From Heterotrichella gracilis (lineage: Eukaryota > Sar > Xanthophyceae > Tribonematales > Xanthonemataceae): a DNA stretch of 64,000 bases. Shown here piece by piece: positions 12,901-23,800 of this stretch; within the stretch, counting starts at the first letter, position 1; each line of letters starts with the position of its first letter. A program made the translations under genes and the position numbers. The notes beneath the pieces are model-generated. The model was not told the DNA's origin. It made no database searches and saw nothing but the letters and a program-made list of their open reading frames with translations. The stretch lies in assembly GCA_032358255.1 (NCBI GenBank), contig JAULBX010004555.1, positions 3,280 through 67,279 on the forward strand, given 5' to 3'.

Positions 12901-13123
12901 CTGCCAATCGTGTGATAATGCACCAGGGTCGCATCGAAGCTCGGGATGCAGCTAGGCGCGAAGCTGAATTGAAGCACACTCGTATACACCGTACCATGGC
13001 GAAGCCGGCTTGCATGAAGAAGACGAGGTAGCCGCTCATGATTGTGAAGAAGTTGTTGACGTCGATGGTCATGTTGGCCACCTGGGTCTGGAGGTCCTCC
13101 AGCGTGACAGGTGCGGACGCCAT
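6947..13123 (-). CDS. AMT: Ammonium transporter (AMT/MEP/Rh family), copy A
   Basis: Membrane channel-type carrier for NH4+/NH3 uptake at the plasma membrane, or possibly the chloroplast envelope. Nine exons: 12,995-13,123; 11,828-12,097; 11,387-11,522; 10,601-10,887; 10,046-10,262; 9,591-9,704; 8,506-8,689; 7,549-7,670; 6,947-7,065. They sum to 1,578 nt, or 525 aa plus stop. Family marks seen are FTIMSGYLVFFMQAGFAM in the first exon, DFAGSGVVHVNGGTASL with the first pore His, VGVHLVCGLWG with the second pore His, and LRISADQEITGYDNYV in the cytosolic C-terminal tail. Length fits the family (about 450-550 aa, 11 membrane helices). The start is the first ATG of an open exon and matches copy B. 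The protein is nearly collinear with copy B at 20.8-25.3 kb, but it has one extra intron (7,066-7,548) in the tail. Almost every intron holds exon echoes. Confidence 0.96.
7155..7507. repeat. Exon echoes filling the copy-A-specific intron
   Basis: 7,155-7,215 repeats the start of the last exon (7,065 side) with its acceptor. 7,340-7,395 and 7,455-7,507 repeat the end of exon 7,549-7,670 with its donor. The intron (7,066-7,548) therefore consists largely of copies of both flanking exons. The spacers contain ttagggtttta-like DNA. Confidence 0.93.
7788..8035. repeat. Two echoes of the tail exon 5' end
   Basis: 7,788-7,866 is a near-perfect copy of the start of exon 7,549-7,670 with its acceptor (ccaagcttgctgca). 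7,968-8,035 is a much more decayed second copy. Confidence 0.88.
8130..8405. repeat. Two echoes of the membrane exon 3' end
   Basis: 8,290-8,405 repeats the 3' part of exon 8,506-8,689 (cacttgaggccacagagaag and onward). 8,130-8,185 is a shorter, older copy. Donor-like CTCAC/CTTAC edges are kept. Confidence 0.88.
8825..9285. repeat. Three echoes of the membrane exon 5' end, graded in decay
   Basis: 8,825-8,912, 8,976-9,022 and 9,236-9,285 repeat the start of exon 8,506-8,689 with its acceptor (caaacaggcctgg). The nearest copy is longest and most alike, the farthest shortest. Confidence 0.9.
9330..9363. repeat. Short perfect-stem hairpin in an AMT intron
   Basis: actcacaagcca and tggcttgtgagt form a 12-bp perfect stem around a 7-nt loop. 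Its role is unknown. Confidence 0.8.
9788..9945. repeat. Two echoes of the exon 10,046-10,262 3' end
   Basis: 9,788-9,830 and 9,863-9,945 repeat the sequence around tcacaatcaccgccgcccat of the true exon end. Copy B has independent-looking copies at the matching intron. Confidence 0.85.
11046..11350. repeat. Echoes of two AMT copy A exon edges
   Basis: 11,046-11,110 repeats the 5' end of exon 10,601-10,887 almost perfectly (aggaagagcttgcctgcgct). 11,270-11,350 repeats the 3' end of exon 11,387-11,522 with its gcgtacc donor edge. Confidence 0.9.
12262..12345. repeat. Echo of AMT copy A exon 2 start
   Basis: The copy repeats the 5' end of exon 11,828-12,097 (ccttggcgttcttcttgcgg) and its acceptor side. 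No equivalent is seen in copy B. Confidence 0.9.
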
Positions 13124-15424
13124 GGCTGCTGCGGTGATGGGGTCGCACCCGGAACCTACAACTGCACGAGGCGGCGCAAGGGTGGGGAACGGGTGAGATG
13201 GAGAAGTGGGTTTGGATCTGGGGGCTGATTGTTGCTGGATAAGAGTTGAGCAAGGCGGGGGATAAGCAAGTTATCTAAGAAGCCCGGGTCGCATTAATGC
13301 CACGCAGCCGGGACTCCCTGACTAACTCTTCTCGGAGGAGCAAGGAACCCGCTAGTGGGAAGGAAAGTATCTTATAGTACAACCTACACTCGAACTCTGC
13401 AGCAGAGAATTGAGCTATCCTGCGGCTGCAATCAACAGGGCCTCTTCCCAAGACGACTGTGTCGACCACGACTGATGCAAAAGCCGGCAAATTAAAGGCA
13501 CTGGCTTGATGAAAATCACCAACACAGGGTCGCACAGGATACACCGGTGATAAAAAGAATATAAAACTTGTCTGAACTAACCGTTGAGGTAAGAAAAGGG
13601 GGTGTTGGACAAGTCTGCTGGTTGCTGGGCCGCATTTTCGAACGCATACGAGCAATGGTACGAATGGAAGCTCCCGAAGCAAGTAACCTTGAAACCGTAG
13701 CCGAGCTGTTAATAAACCTTCTATTTATCATGCTGAAGCAAAACCCATACCCAGCTTGAGCACTGCAACGGCTTGATGAGTGGTAATGACCTCATGACTC
13801 TGGCTACCCTGACCATCCACCTGGATGCCGACTTTGAAGCAAAACTAAGCCCCACAGGCCCATATATGCAATACGCAAAGCACAAGTGAATGCTTGCAAC
13901 CACGCAGCGGACAATCCTCTCAGCCTGGGTCTACTTAGGCGAGTTGGTCGCTTGCACTAGCACTCTCACCTGTACAACTGGGTGACGTCGACACCCACGA
14001 CGATGCTGCCGAGCCTCTGTCACCCCACACTCACCAGGCGCAGCAAAATTGGGCTGCGGTTGACGATTGTGGGTAAAATACACTGTCTTCGGTGCGTCTT
14101 GCAAAACTATATAGGGAAGGAGGTTTTCCACACCTCGTGGGTCAGGTGCGGTGTTCACCTGACCACGGCGGTCACGGCGGGAGCGGAAGCTTTGGAGGAA
14201 CTGATAAGTTATTGGATCAGCCAAAAGCTTTGCCAATCCAGGAGCCCACTTTAGTCATGTCTCGAAGCGGATAGGCCGTGGTGATAAACCTTTCCACTTT
14301 CGCCATATGCTCCTAGCTAGGCCATGAGGCCAATATGTGCATGCATGGGCACAAGGGGCGCCCAACCCTTGTGGCAAAGCCTGGTTGCTGTGAACTGGGC
14401 AAGGGGCTCTGAGACAAAAGAGGAAGTAAGGTAGGTAGTTGGATGACCCACCTTTTCACTTGTGCCATACTCGGGGCGTGGACACAGCTAGGCCTATATG
14501 TCAATGCATGCACCCTTGGACCCTTGCCGGCAGGGCCTGGGTGCTGTAAACCTGGGTAAGGGATTTTGAGACAAAAGAGTAAGGTAGGTAGGTAGCTGGG
14601 GAACACCCGGAATGGGGTACCAGCTACGACCCTTGTCTTTATGCAAAGGCTTGGTGGTACAATGCCATTGGGGAAGGAGTGCCATGATGCACCCCCCAAT
14701 GGCAGTGCCTTGCGCCGTGAACCTTGGCAAGGGTTTATGATTATGCTATCCTGGTCAGTGGTGCACATCTGGATTCAGCCTCTGCGTCATCCCTTGGTAC
14801 CGCCCTTCCACACTTTGGGGACGAGCGCTAGTCCTAGGCAGGCACTGTGAACTGACCTTGGCCCACGGCCTTGGCCAAGCTTGCCACACGCCCTAAAGAG
14901 GCAGGCTCCTCCCTACATACAGATTGCTTTTCAACACGCACCCACTGGTCACCACCTTGGCAGTAGTTCCACTAGTCAGTACAAATCCTACAAATCCTAC
15001 CTGCGGCGGTGGCAGCTCACATCATGGCGCATCGGCATGCTGTGCGTGATGGCACTTTGGCACCAGGTGATCTATATCTTTACCGCCATGTGTGCTGGAT
15101 TTGAGGCTGGCCAACCCCAGAAGCAAGCCGTGCATCAGGGTGTCTGCCAGTAATCACAGATCAGCAGCGTCCGCGCCTCACAAATAACAGCTAGCCAGAC
15201 TTGGGACTGACAACCCCACACCAAGCCATTTGTGCATGGCAAGGCCTGCCTGGGCTCAACAGCTTGCAATCTGGCTAACTGTTGTTGGCGGGGTACGGAC
15301 GTTGCTAAATGCGCAGCTTGCCATCAGGCAATGACCTTGCACCACCGGGGCTCCCAGCATCCGGCATCCATGGTCGAGCATTGATGGAAGGGAACCTGGA
15401 AGCCACTTTCCAAGCACCTGCATT

Positions 15425-15610
15425 CTTGCATCGCACACCATCGGCTGCCCGAAAGGGCATGCGGTGGAAACCCTGAGGAGGCCGTGGGAAGTAGATGCTG
15501 GAACCGCTGGAAACCATGCTTTTCGCAGCATCCCAGTATCCGATTCCCATGGCCAACTCAGGGTTCTCCACCGCATGGCCACTTGGGAAGCTGATGGTGT
15601 GCGGTGCAAG
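15425..15610. repeat. Long imperfect hairpin 1
   Basis: A 186-nt fold-back with arms of about 90 nt that pair to the tip. Outer arm cttgcatcgcacaccatc pairs with the complement of gatggtgtgcggtgcaag. Inner arms also match with scattered mismatches. It is compatible with a small-RNA precursor or a MITE-like element. Confidence 0.82.
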
Positions 15611-15992
15611 AAAACTCTAAAAATCTCAAGCGAATGCCTTTCAGGCTTCTCTCCATCAAAGCCACACTTTTGTGACATGAGACATAGCCACATGCATAGT
15701 TGTATTCGAATGAGACATAATGCTGCAGCGGGCGCTTTCCATGCCTGCAGCCAGCCCGGTAAACCCAAATTCCTAAAGCCTATAGCCTGCAGGCAGCGTC
15801 GCAGGGCAGGTTTCAAGGGTGCCGCCAGCAGTCAACAGCCAGGTGATGCATGACCCTAAACCCTAAACATTCAAACCCTGAGCAAAATCCCTTTATGACA
15901 GGGATGAGGAGAAGGGCGCCCTGACAAAACTGCACATGCTCAGCAAGGGGAATAAATACTGATATTTATTACTATTCATACCCCTTGTGCTA

Positions 15993-16202
15993 AGGCCAGA
16001 CCCCACCTCATGTGCACTATGTGTACAGTCCGCATGGCAGCGGATTGACAAAAGCCCTGGATGTGTGCATATGTGCTTATCACTGATAGGACGCCCCACC
16101 GATCAGGCAGGTTGCATAACCACACGCACGCTCCTCCAGGTATTTCGTGAATTCGCTGCCATGCTGACTGTACCCATAGTGCACATGGGTGGGGTCTGGC
16201 CT
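15993..16202. repeat. Long imperfect hairpin 2
   Basis: Arms begin aggccagaccccacc and end with its complement ggtggggtctggcct. Roughly 90 nt per arm align with few mismatches around a small loop. A half copy of one arm lies at about 16,945-16,995. A small hairpin (aggggaataaatac...) lies just before it, at about 15,938-15,980. Confidence 0.82.
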
Positions 16203-16536
16203 GAGCATTTGAGACAGAATACATGGTTTTTTTCTCTATGAACCTTTGTCGGGAATAATTGGTTAGCACGAAAGTGCGGTAAGCGGCACGACTGGTTGGC
16301 CACCATCTGCCACACTGGAGACAGTTAGAAACAGTGTCAGTCAAGCCTGGGCTCTTGGACTGGGATGCGGCGTACCCGGGCATGCTTACCTGGCTTCGTA
16401 CTGGAATGCACATACTTCCTTCCTTTTCAGCCTCGATAAACTACCCTAGCTCCTAAAACATTGCCCCCAACACCTCTGGTTACCTTGGGCCAGGGAGGTT
16501 CCTCTCGCCTTGATGTAAAGGCTGCGCACAGCACCT

Positions 16537-16705
16537 ACTAGAACGAGCAGGTAGGGCAAAGTGGTTTTAGGGTTTAAGGTTTAGGGTCTCCAGATCTCCC
16601 TCTTACTAAACCAGCAGAGAGGGCAATGTGGTTGTAGGGCTTAGGGCTTAGGGTTTAGGGTCTCCAAATCTCCCTCTACTAGAACGAGCAGGTAGGGCAA
16701 TGTGG
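16537..16705. repeat. Three short direct copies of a hairpin 3 arm end
   Basis: tactagaacgagcaggtagg-like blocks at about 16,537, 16,603 and 16,676 are separated by tttagggtttagggtct-type spacers. This is the echo pattern seen at exons, here outside any gene. Confidence 0.75.
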
Positions 16706-16897
16706 CGCCCGCAGCCTGCGGACAGATGCTGGCAGCTGGTTCCACTGATGCATTCTCCTGCTTGGGCTCCAGCCGCTGCACCGCCAGAACTTGGAGTGCC
16801 CGCAGGAAAATGCCTCGATGGCACTGGTTGCCTGCACCTATCAGCAGATTGTGTGCCCCGCATCGCCCTATCTGCTCTTTGTTCGACATCTAGTAGA
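16680..16897. repeat. Long imperfect hairpin 3
   Basis: A fold-back of about 218 nt: gagcaggtagggcaatg pairs with the complement of catcgccctatctgctc. Inner parts pair to a short loop near 16,785. It shares sequence with hairpin 4, including cctgcttgggctccagcc. Confidence 0.82.
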
Positions 16898-17063
16898 TCC
16901 TGTGTGCAGCCTGCAGGGTTCAAGGTACAGCTGCTCATCAAGGCAGGGGGACCCCACACACACGTGCAATATGTGTACAGTCAGCGTGGCAGCGGATGAC
17001 AAGGAAAAGAGTAAATTTATTAATGTATGTGTCGCGCCTCAAAAGGACATGACAGCGGAGGAT

Positions 17064-17293
17064 CCTGCTTGGGCTCCAGCCTCTGCACTGCCAGACCTTG
17101 GAGTGCCCGCGGGAGGTCTCCAGAGGTTTTGGGAGCTAGTGTGTCGATGCTCGTCAAAATCCCTGGAGGCAGGTGCATGTGGGTGTCATGTCCCAGGTGA
17201 GGAGCCTCGAGAAAACCAGCCCCCAAACAACCTCCGTAGGCCTCCTGTGGCCACTCCACGATCTGGTAGGGCAGATGCTGGAGCCCAAGCAGG
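17064..17293. repeat. Long imperfect hairpin 4
   Basis: A fold-back of about 230 nt: cctgcttgggctccagcctc pairs with the complement of gatgctggagcccaagcagg, and pairing continues inward for roughly 90 nt. It is related to hairpin 3 by duplication. Confidence 0.82.
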
Positions 17294-18360
17294 GAAATGC
17301 CACTGTGGCACTGCGGGTTGCCAGCATCTATCAGCAGACTGCACGCGCCACTTTGCCCTCCCTGTTATTTGTAGGAGACGCTGTGCGCAGCCTGTCCATC
17401 TTTAGTCCATCTAGGCGGGAGGAGCCCTGGGACCCCTCTGGCCCCCGGTGACAATGGATTGGTTGGAGATCAAGGGGCTAAAGATCAGGTGTGTTTGGTG
17501 CGGCGTGTGCCTGCTAGGAGACCATGCCTGCACACATCATGCGGCTGTCTCGTATCCGCTATGCGTCACAATGGCTTGCGATGTATGTGTTTAGTGATGT
17601 ATTACACTTATGTATGGTAGCGTGGCAACGTGGCTGATGCCCCTTGAAAGCTGCACCTTCTCAGGAGAAGACTATCCTGCGCTCCTAGGCCTACCAACAA
17701 GGTAAAATCAAAGTTTAACTTGAAAAAAAATAAAAAAAAAATTTTTGGAATTTTTTTTAGCTGGTGGTTGGCAATTGCTGGGAGGTGCCAGCTTCATGCG
17801 TGGGGCCTACACGCGTGCGGGGCCATTCTTGGTGTTTAGGGTTTAGGGTTTGAAGTTGAGGGTTGAAGCATGTATGGTGTGTGCAGGGCCACAATCGAGG
17901 CTTGAAGGCTTACACCGGTACCACTGCAGCCACCCAGCCACCACCTGTGACGGAGGAGGAGCTCCATTGCCATCTCCTCTTTGAGGCGAATCATCCTCCA
18001 GAAACATGGGTTTCGGGTAAACCTTAAACCCCGAACCCTTCAACAGTGCAGGAGCTCCATTGCCTCCTCCTTTTGTAGGGGCTCTCTCCGCTCAGCCGCG
18101 TCTACGAGGATGGCCGGTGGTGCTGCTTGGTGACTCATCGCTTGAAGCGTGGCTGGTTGATTGAACCAACCACCTGATCATCCTTCTCGACGCGGCTGAG
18201 TGGAAGCAGCGCTAGCAAGTGGAGAAGGCAAAGGAGCTTTTGAACTCAAGGGAAGGAGACAAGCAGTCTCAACTACAAAAAAATTGCAATTTCAAGTAGC
18301 AATTGCATTGTCAAATGGTCTGGTATGCGTCCTACATGCCCTGGTTAGGTAGTTGGTCAA

Positions 18361-18423
18361 TTACATGCTTTCCAGCAGTATAGCCAGATTAGTAATCTGG
18401 CTTCATCGTTGGAAAGCATGTAA
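18361..18423. repeat. 63-bp palindromic element
   Basis: Arms ttacatgctttcca...gccagatta meet at the centre with about 5 mismatches in 31. Half of the same element is at 5,011-5,040, so it is dispersed, like a MITE or solo arm. Confidence 0.82.
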
Positions 18424-20808
18424 GTAAGTGAGGGTCAGCCAGTTGGCGACACCCTAAACCCTAAGCCAGAGCCTGGTTGGCTGGTGGCTGGCACAGCGAG
18501 TTCAAGGCTACTTTTGCAACGCATTTGCAAGGCATGTACGTAAGCTATTCAGTAGTAGCTATTGAAATTAACTGCTCATGCAATTATATAAGAAACAGAG
18601 AAACATGTGAATTTTCTTATATTGTCCCTTCATTTTTTTCCAAAAACTCACACTGAGTTGCCACACACCTGCAAGGGTTGAAGGAAAACCCTTCGGCGGG
18701 GCCATGGGGCGCGGTGTGCGTGCCGCAAGCCACTGCCATATACTTGGTTGCAGGGTGCGGCTCGTTTGCTGGTGATGTCAGCAGGAGCCACGCCTGCAAG
18801 GGCCTGCGAGCGACACACGTGGTGCACCTGCACAAAGGGTTTAGGGTTTAGGGTGTAGGTTTTAGGGTGCACACACGTGGTGCACCTGCACAAAGGGTGG
18901 ACGCTCCTATCCCTCGCCAGGGCTTCTATAGCTGGCCCAGTGGAATACGTGGAAGCAGTTGCTGGCCATGACAGAGTTGCTGGCGATGACAAAGCTCTGG
19001 CCGTTTTGTTGCTGGCCCTGACACAATCAGGTGACATCGCTGAACAAACCAGATTGTGAAAAGCACACCCTGGTAGAGGCTGGACAGGGAGGTTGTTTGG
19101 AGGGTGTACTTCCTCCACCAGCCCCTGTACCAATGAGGGACAACAGGGGCTCAACCTGGTACCAACACTTGCTTAAGGCACCCAGTGGAAGAGGTTGCTG
19201 GCCCATGACAAAGCCAGGTTACACCGCTAAAAACAAACCAGCGTGTGAAAAGCGCACCCTTCAGCCTCTTTATCAAAAAAGGACAGCAGGGGCTCAATTT
19301 GGTAACAGCAAGGCACCACCCACTGTACCTACCCCAGGTACCTACCTGACACAGTCCACTTGTCAGCAGTACAGCCATCAGGGGCAGTAGCCTTGCATTT
19401 GGCTGAAGTCAGGGGTTCTATCAACGTATCCTCAGAAGCAGCACGGTCCCCTCAAGTTGAGCTTGCCACCCGCACCTTTGGAGTGGGGTACTGGGCTGGG
19501 TTGTAGCCTAGGTTGTTTTGAAGCTGTCGTGACTGAAGGACAAGCGGCTGAAAGCTGGTGGAGCAGGTTGCTGCTGCGCTGGTGGCACACCATTACACCT
19601 GCTGAGAAACCAGACGCAAGCAAGCAGGGAGCAGAGCAGAGGAACAAACAAACCCACAACCCAAACTTGGCCGAACTTAGGAACGAGGGCACCACGAATA
19701 TCTCGGCCGATGCATGCATGCACTGATTGACGGACACTGTCACAAAGCGATTGGCTTAGCACTGCTCAAGAATTCGTCAAAAATATTCATAAGCGTCACC
19801 TTAAACACGTGAACGGTGTGGTGGGAGCACTGCTGCTCGAACAGCAGTTCACAGGCATGCCCCTAGGAAACCCTTGGCAAGGGTTTTGGGACGTTAGGAT
19901 GCTCGCTGCACTGCAGTAGTACAGGTTGCACTGAGCAAGCCTTGACAAGCTTTAACGAGGGAAACCGCTGCCATAAGTACGCTGATTATGTGTTACAAAA
20001 TTAGTGAACCCGGTTACAGCAAGTACAAAATTAATGTAGCTGAGCAGTCCCACATAATTATGTGCACCACTGGCCAGCACAGCGCGCCACACAAGCGAAG
20101 CAACACTGCCGTTCACAGAGCACCAGCTGCTGTATTTACGCAGGGTTGGCGTCAGATGGTGCCATATAATATTATGCCCACCTGTGGCGGAAGCTAGCAC
20201 TTCATGATCACAGGGAAACGTAATACAGGTATTATGCATATCTCCTTTAAAAAAAATGCCATATATGCAAGCAACAACATCTGCAGAGACGAAACAACTT
20301 TGCATTCTATAAGCATACCGCAACATTATCATTAACATACCAGGGCGCAGCGCCTAAATGGCACCATCCAATGGGAATGGCGCACATGTACTGGCATTTT
20401 CAAAACAATTGTTTGGCATGAAGCGATGGAGCCGTGTATAAACGCCACACGCCCTGAGAGACCCACAATTGTACAGCAAGTCAAGACGGCTTGCAAGGCA
20501 GAGGGATCCTCCAGAGACCCGACAAGGGGAGATGGAATGAGGGGGGATCACATGGGGAAAGGGCAAACGCGCCAGGGGAGGGTCAAACCGGTAAAGGTGC
20601 TGTCAAGTAGCCCTGGTGTATGCGGCAGAAAGGCGCCATGGAAGGCGTTCAATGGCTGGATAAACAGTAAACCAATTGGAAGTGCCACCAAGGGTACAAT
20701 CTGAAGGGTTACGGGTGGTGGTTGCTGATGTAGGTACAACGGGGTGGCTGCCACTGGAACGTGCACCAGCCCACCGCCCGCGCCGGTGGGGATCCATCCT
20801 ACGCGCAT

Positions 20809-23800
20809 TTACTCCACGCTCTCCACCTTGGTGATGCGCTGCTCAAGGTGCGCGATGCGCATGAGCAGGGCGTCGTTGGAGAGGGAGGCCATGGCGGCGG
20901 CCTTGGCGGGGTCCACACCAGTCTCCTCGCCAGCCACGGGCCTGTGGCCGGTTGCGTACATGTCGCGCACCGACTCGTCCAGGGTGTTGCCCACGTAGTT
21001 GTCGTAGCCGGTGATCTCCTCGTCGGCGGAGATGCGCAGCATGCCCAGCTTGCTGCAAGGGGAGAGAGGGAAGGGGTTTGCGTTAGGGTTTGTGCCAGTT
21101 GGATGCATATGCCCAATTTTGCAGAGCTTGGGGCTGGTTTTTTAGAGCTTGCTGCAAGGGGAGGTGGGGAGGGTTTGGAAGTTGAGAGGAGGGGAGGTTA
21201 GGGCAACTGCTATGCGGGCCAGAACCCTAAGAACCCAAGGCAGGGCGGTGTGCGGACGCGCAATCTTGCGAGGCCAATGCTTTACAAGTTAAGTGCATTT
21301 GACCAACAGAAATGCAGACTCAGCTGTATGGTGAGCCTCAACACCATATGGCACTACATGCCCCGAGGGCCGAATAACGAGCACGGCGGGCTGGGTAAGG
21401 GTTTAGGACGTGTAGCAAAACCCTAACAAGCTACGCCCATCACACTTACTTGAGCCCGATGAAGAGCGCCATGAGCCAGCAGAAGGTCCATGAGATCATG
21501 ACAATCTCACCAACCACCTGGCAGGCCAGCAGGCGGCCGCCACCGCCCAAGAACAGGCCGTAGGGGCGCTGGCCACCGTTGGCGGGGTTGGCGCCATAGG
21601 CCAGGGTCACGTAGTCGGCGTCAGCAAACAGGCCTGTGGAAAGGGGGAGAGGGATCAGAGTTGAGCATGAAATCTGGTTGCTATTTGAGGGTCCAAGTTG
21701 ATCCTTTTTACAATACATTATGCCAGGGTCACGCGTCCTCTTATGCACAAGCGTCAGCAGCCAGGCCTGGTGGTGGGCATAAGAGTATGGGATATACAGC
21801 AAGACATTGAAGACAGCGTTGAGAGGCTGCACATGGCCACTTGCCAGCATGGTTTACACAGAACAACAAACCTTCACGCCACCACAACCGCTGAGGGGCC
21901 AACAAACCATACGCACCCTTGCTCTCCTTGCAAGGAAGGAGAATCACGCTCCCCAACCATCCCCAAGTACATAAGGGTTTAGGATAAACTTGTCACACTC
22001 ACCGACGGAGAACACGCCCCAGAGACCGCACACCAGATGCACTCCCACAGTCTCCAGGGGGTCATCCAGCTTGAGTGTGTGCAGGGCCCAGTGCTTGGCA
22101 AGGGGGTAGGCAATACCTGCGGGAGAGGGGAAGAGGGAGTCAGAGTGTGGTTGATGGAGGAGAGGGTGCAGGGAGGGGCGCCTTGTGCACTGCATACCTG
22201 GCCATGCAGCAATGGCAAAGTCTGCCCAACTGTTTTCACGAGGGTATCCCAGCCGTCAACCGCAAAACACCAAACAATTGAATAGTTGTCCATCCCCAAC
22301 AATGGCTCAGCGTCTAACTGCACCGCACTACACACCACGACTCGTAGCACACAGCAAACAATGGTTCCTCCACCACTGCTCACTATGCCCAGGAGGGCAC
22401 CAACCTAGCCCTAAAAGATTTCCGCCACCACGCACCGCACAACATGCCCACAAACACCGAGGTTCTGGGGGCAGGATACCGCACCCACTGGTGACAGCCA
22501 CCAACCCCTCATCGCACCCTAGCTAGGGGTTTCCATTCAAAATGAAGAGTTCACGCACCGCAGACAACGCCCACAACCATCAAGGCCCTAGGGGCAGGAT
22601 ACCGCACCCACTGGTGACAGCCACCAGGCACCCCAGCACACCCTAGCTAAGGGTTTCCATCCAAAACCACAAGGTTTACGCACCGCAGACAATGCCCACA
22701 ATCACCGCCGCCCATGGGGGCAGGATACCGCATCCACTGGTGACAGCCACCAGACCCCCGAGCACACCATTGGCGCAGGCAGACACGTCCCAGGAGGCCA
22801 CCTTGGCGCCGCGCCACTTGGAGAGGGCAGCTGAGAAGAGCAGGGAGACCACTCCCGCAGCGCCTGCCGCGAGGGTGGTATTGATGGCAGCGATGTTCAC
22901 CTGCGGGATGGGGGTGGTGGATAAGGGGGATCCGGACAGCGAGCGAGCGTGTTGGTGTGTGTGTGTGTCCTGTTGGGGCTTAGCGGTGGGACACGTGTGT
23001 TGTGGGAGTGCCAAGTGAGGCGGGTGGGGGGCAGCAGGGGTGAGTGGGGAGGTGGTGTTTTGAGGCTGGTTTAGGTTACTGGAGATGACTTGGGTACCAG
23101 GCATAAAAGGATGATACTTTTGATCAAGGCCTCATTCCAAGGCCCTAGGGACACATCAGGGTTTCCTCCAGGGTTTTAGGGTTTCCCCCGCACCGTTGCG
23201 GAGTACCCGACGATGGCCAGGGCCGAGCCGGGGTTGAACCCATACCATCCGAACCACAGGATGAGCACTCCAAGCATTTCAAGGGAGGCAGAGTGGCCGG
23301 GCATCGAGCGGGCCTCGCCATTGGAGTCAAAGCGCCCCAGACGGGGTCCGGTAACCAGCATAGCGGCAAGGGAGGCGGTACCACCGTTCACGTGCACCAC
23401 GCCGGATCCGGCAAAGTCCATCATTCCAGAGCCAAAGAGGAGGGGTCCGGACTGGGGGATGCGGAAGGCGCCCAACCAGCCTGTTGAAAGAGGGGTTAAG
23501 GGTGGTTACAGCACATTCAGGCAGCAGTGACCAGGTCAGCAAGGCAAGGGGGGCAGATTGTGAGCTAGCGGGCGTCAGTATGTACGGCGTACACTGCATA
23601 AACGCAAGAGAAAGCGTATGAGTGGTGCCAGCGCCACGAGAGGGCTGGCTGGTGCAATGTAGGTAAGGCAGGCGGCCAACCTGGCTATATTGCCAGAGCG
23701 CAATGCACCAGACAAACGCGCAAGAGGGTGGTGGGTGTGGGGCGAGAGATTGTGGATCTGACTGGGTCCATGTCCAGTGCACCATGACTGGGTACACCCA

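Larger units (their letters stand above)
13124..20808. other. Gene-poor region upstream of AMT copy A
   Basis: I find no convincing gene. 13,124-14,300 should carry the copy A promoter. 14,310-14,740 holds diverged direct repeats of about 170 bp built around 'gagacaaaaga' and 'cttggcaagggttt' motifs. 15,425-17,293 is a hairpin cluster. 18,361-18,423 is another hairpin. 19,015-19,320 contains two diverged direct copies about 180 bp apart, sharing gacagcaggggctcaa. 20,200-20,808 is the 3' flank of AMT copy B and resembles the flank of copy A. Confidence 0.6.

Noticed and set aside
13275-13682. 135-codon minus-strand open frame upstream of AMT copy A
   Set aside because: No recognisable domain and no splice-consistent link to the transporter; likely leader or promoter DNA.
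15425-18423. Terminal repeats of a large transposon
   Set aside because: Each inverted pair closes on itself as a hairpin with no coding DNA between arms; no transposase or reverse transcriptase was seen in the window.
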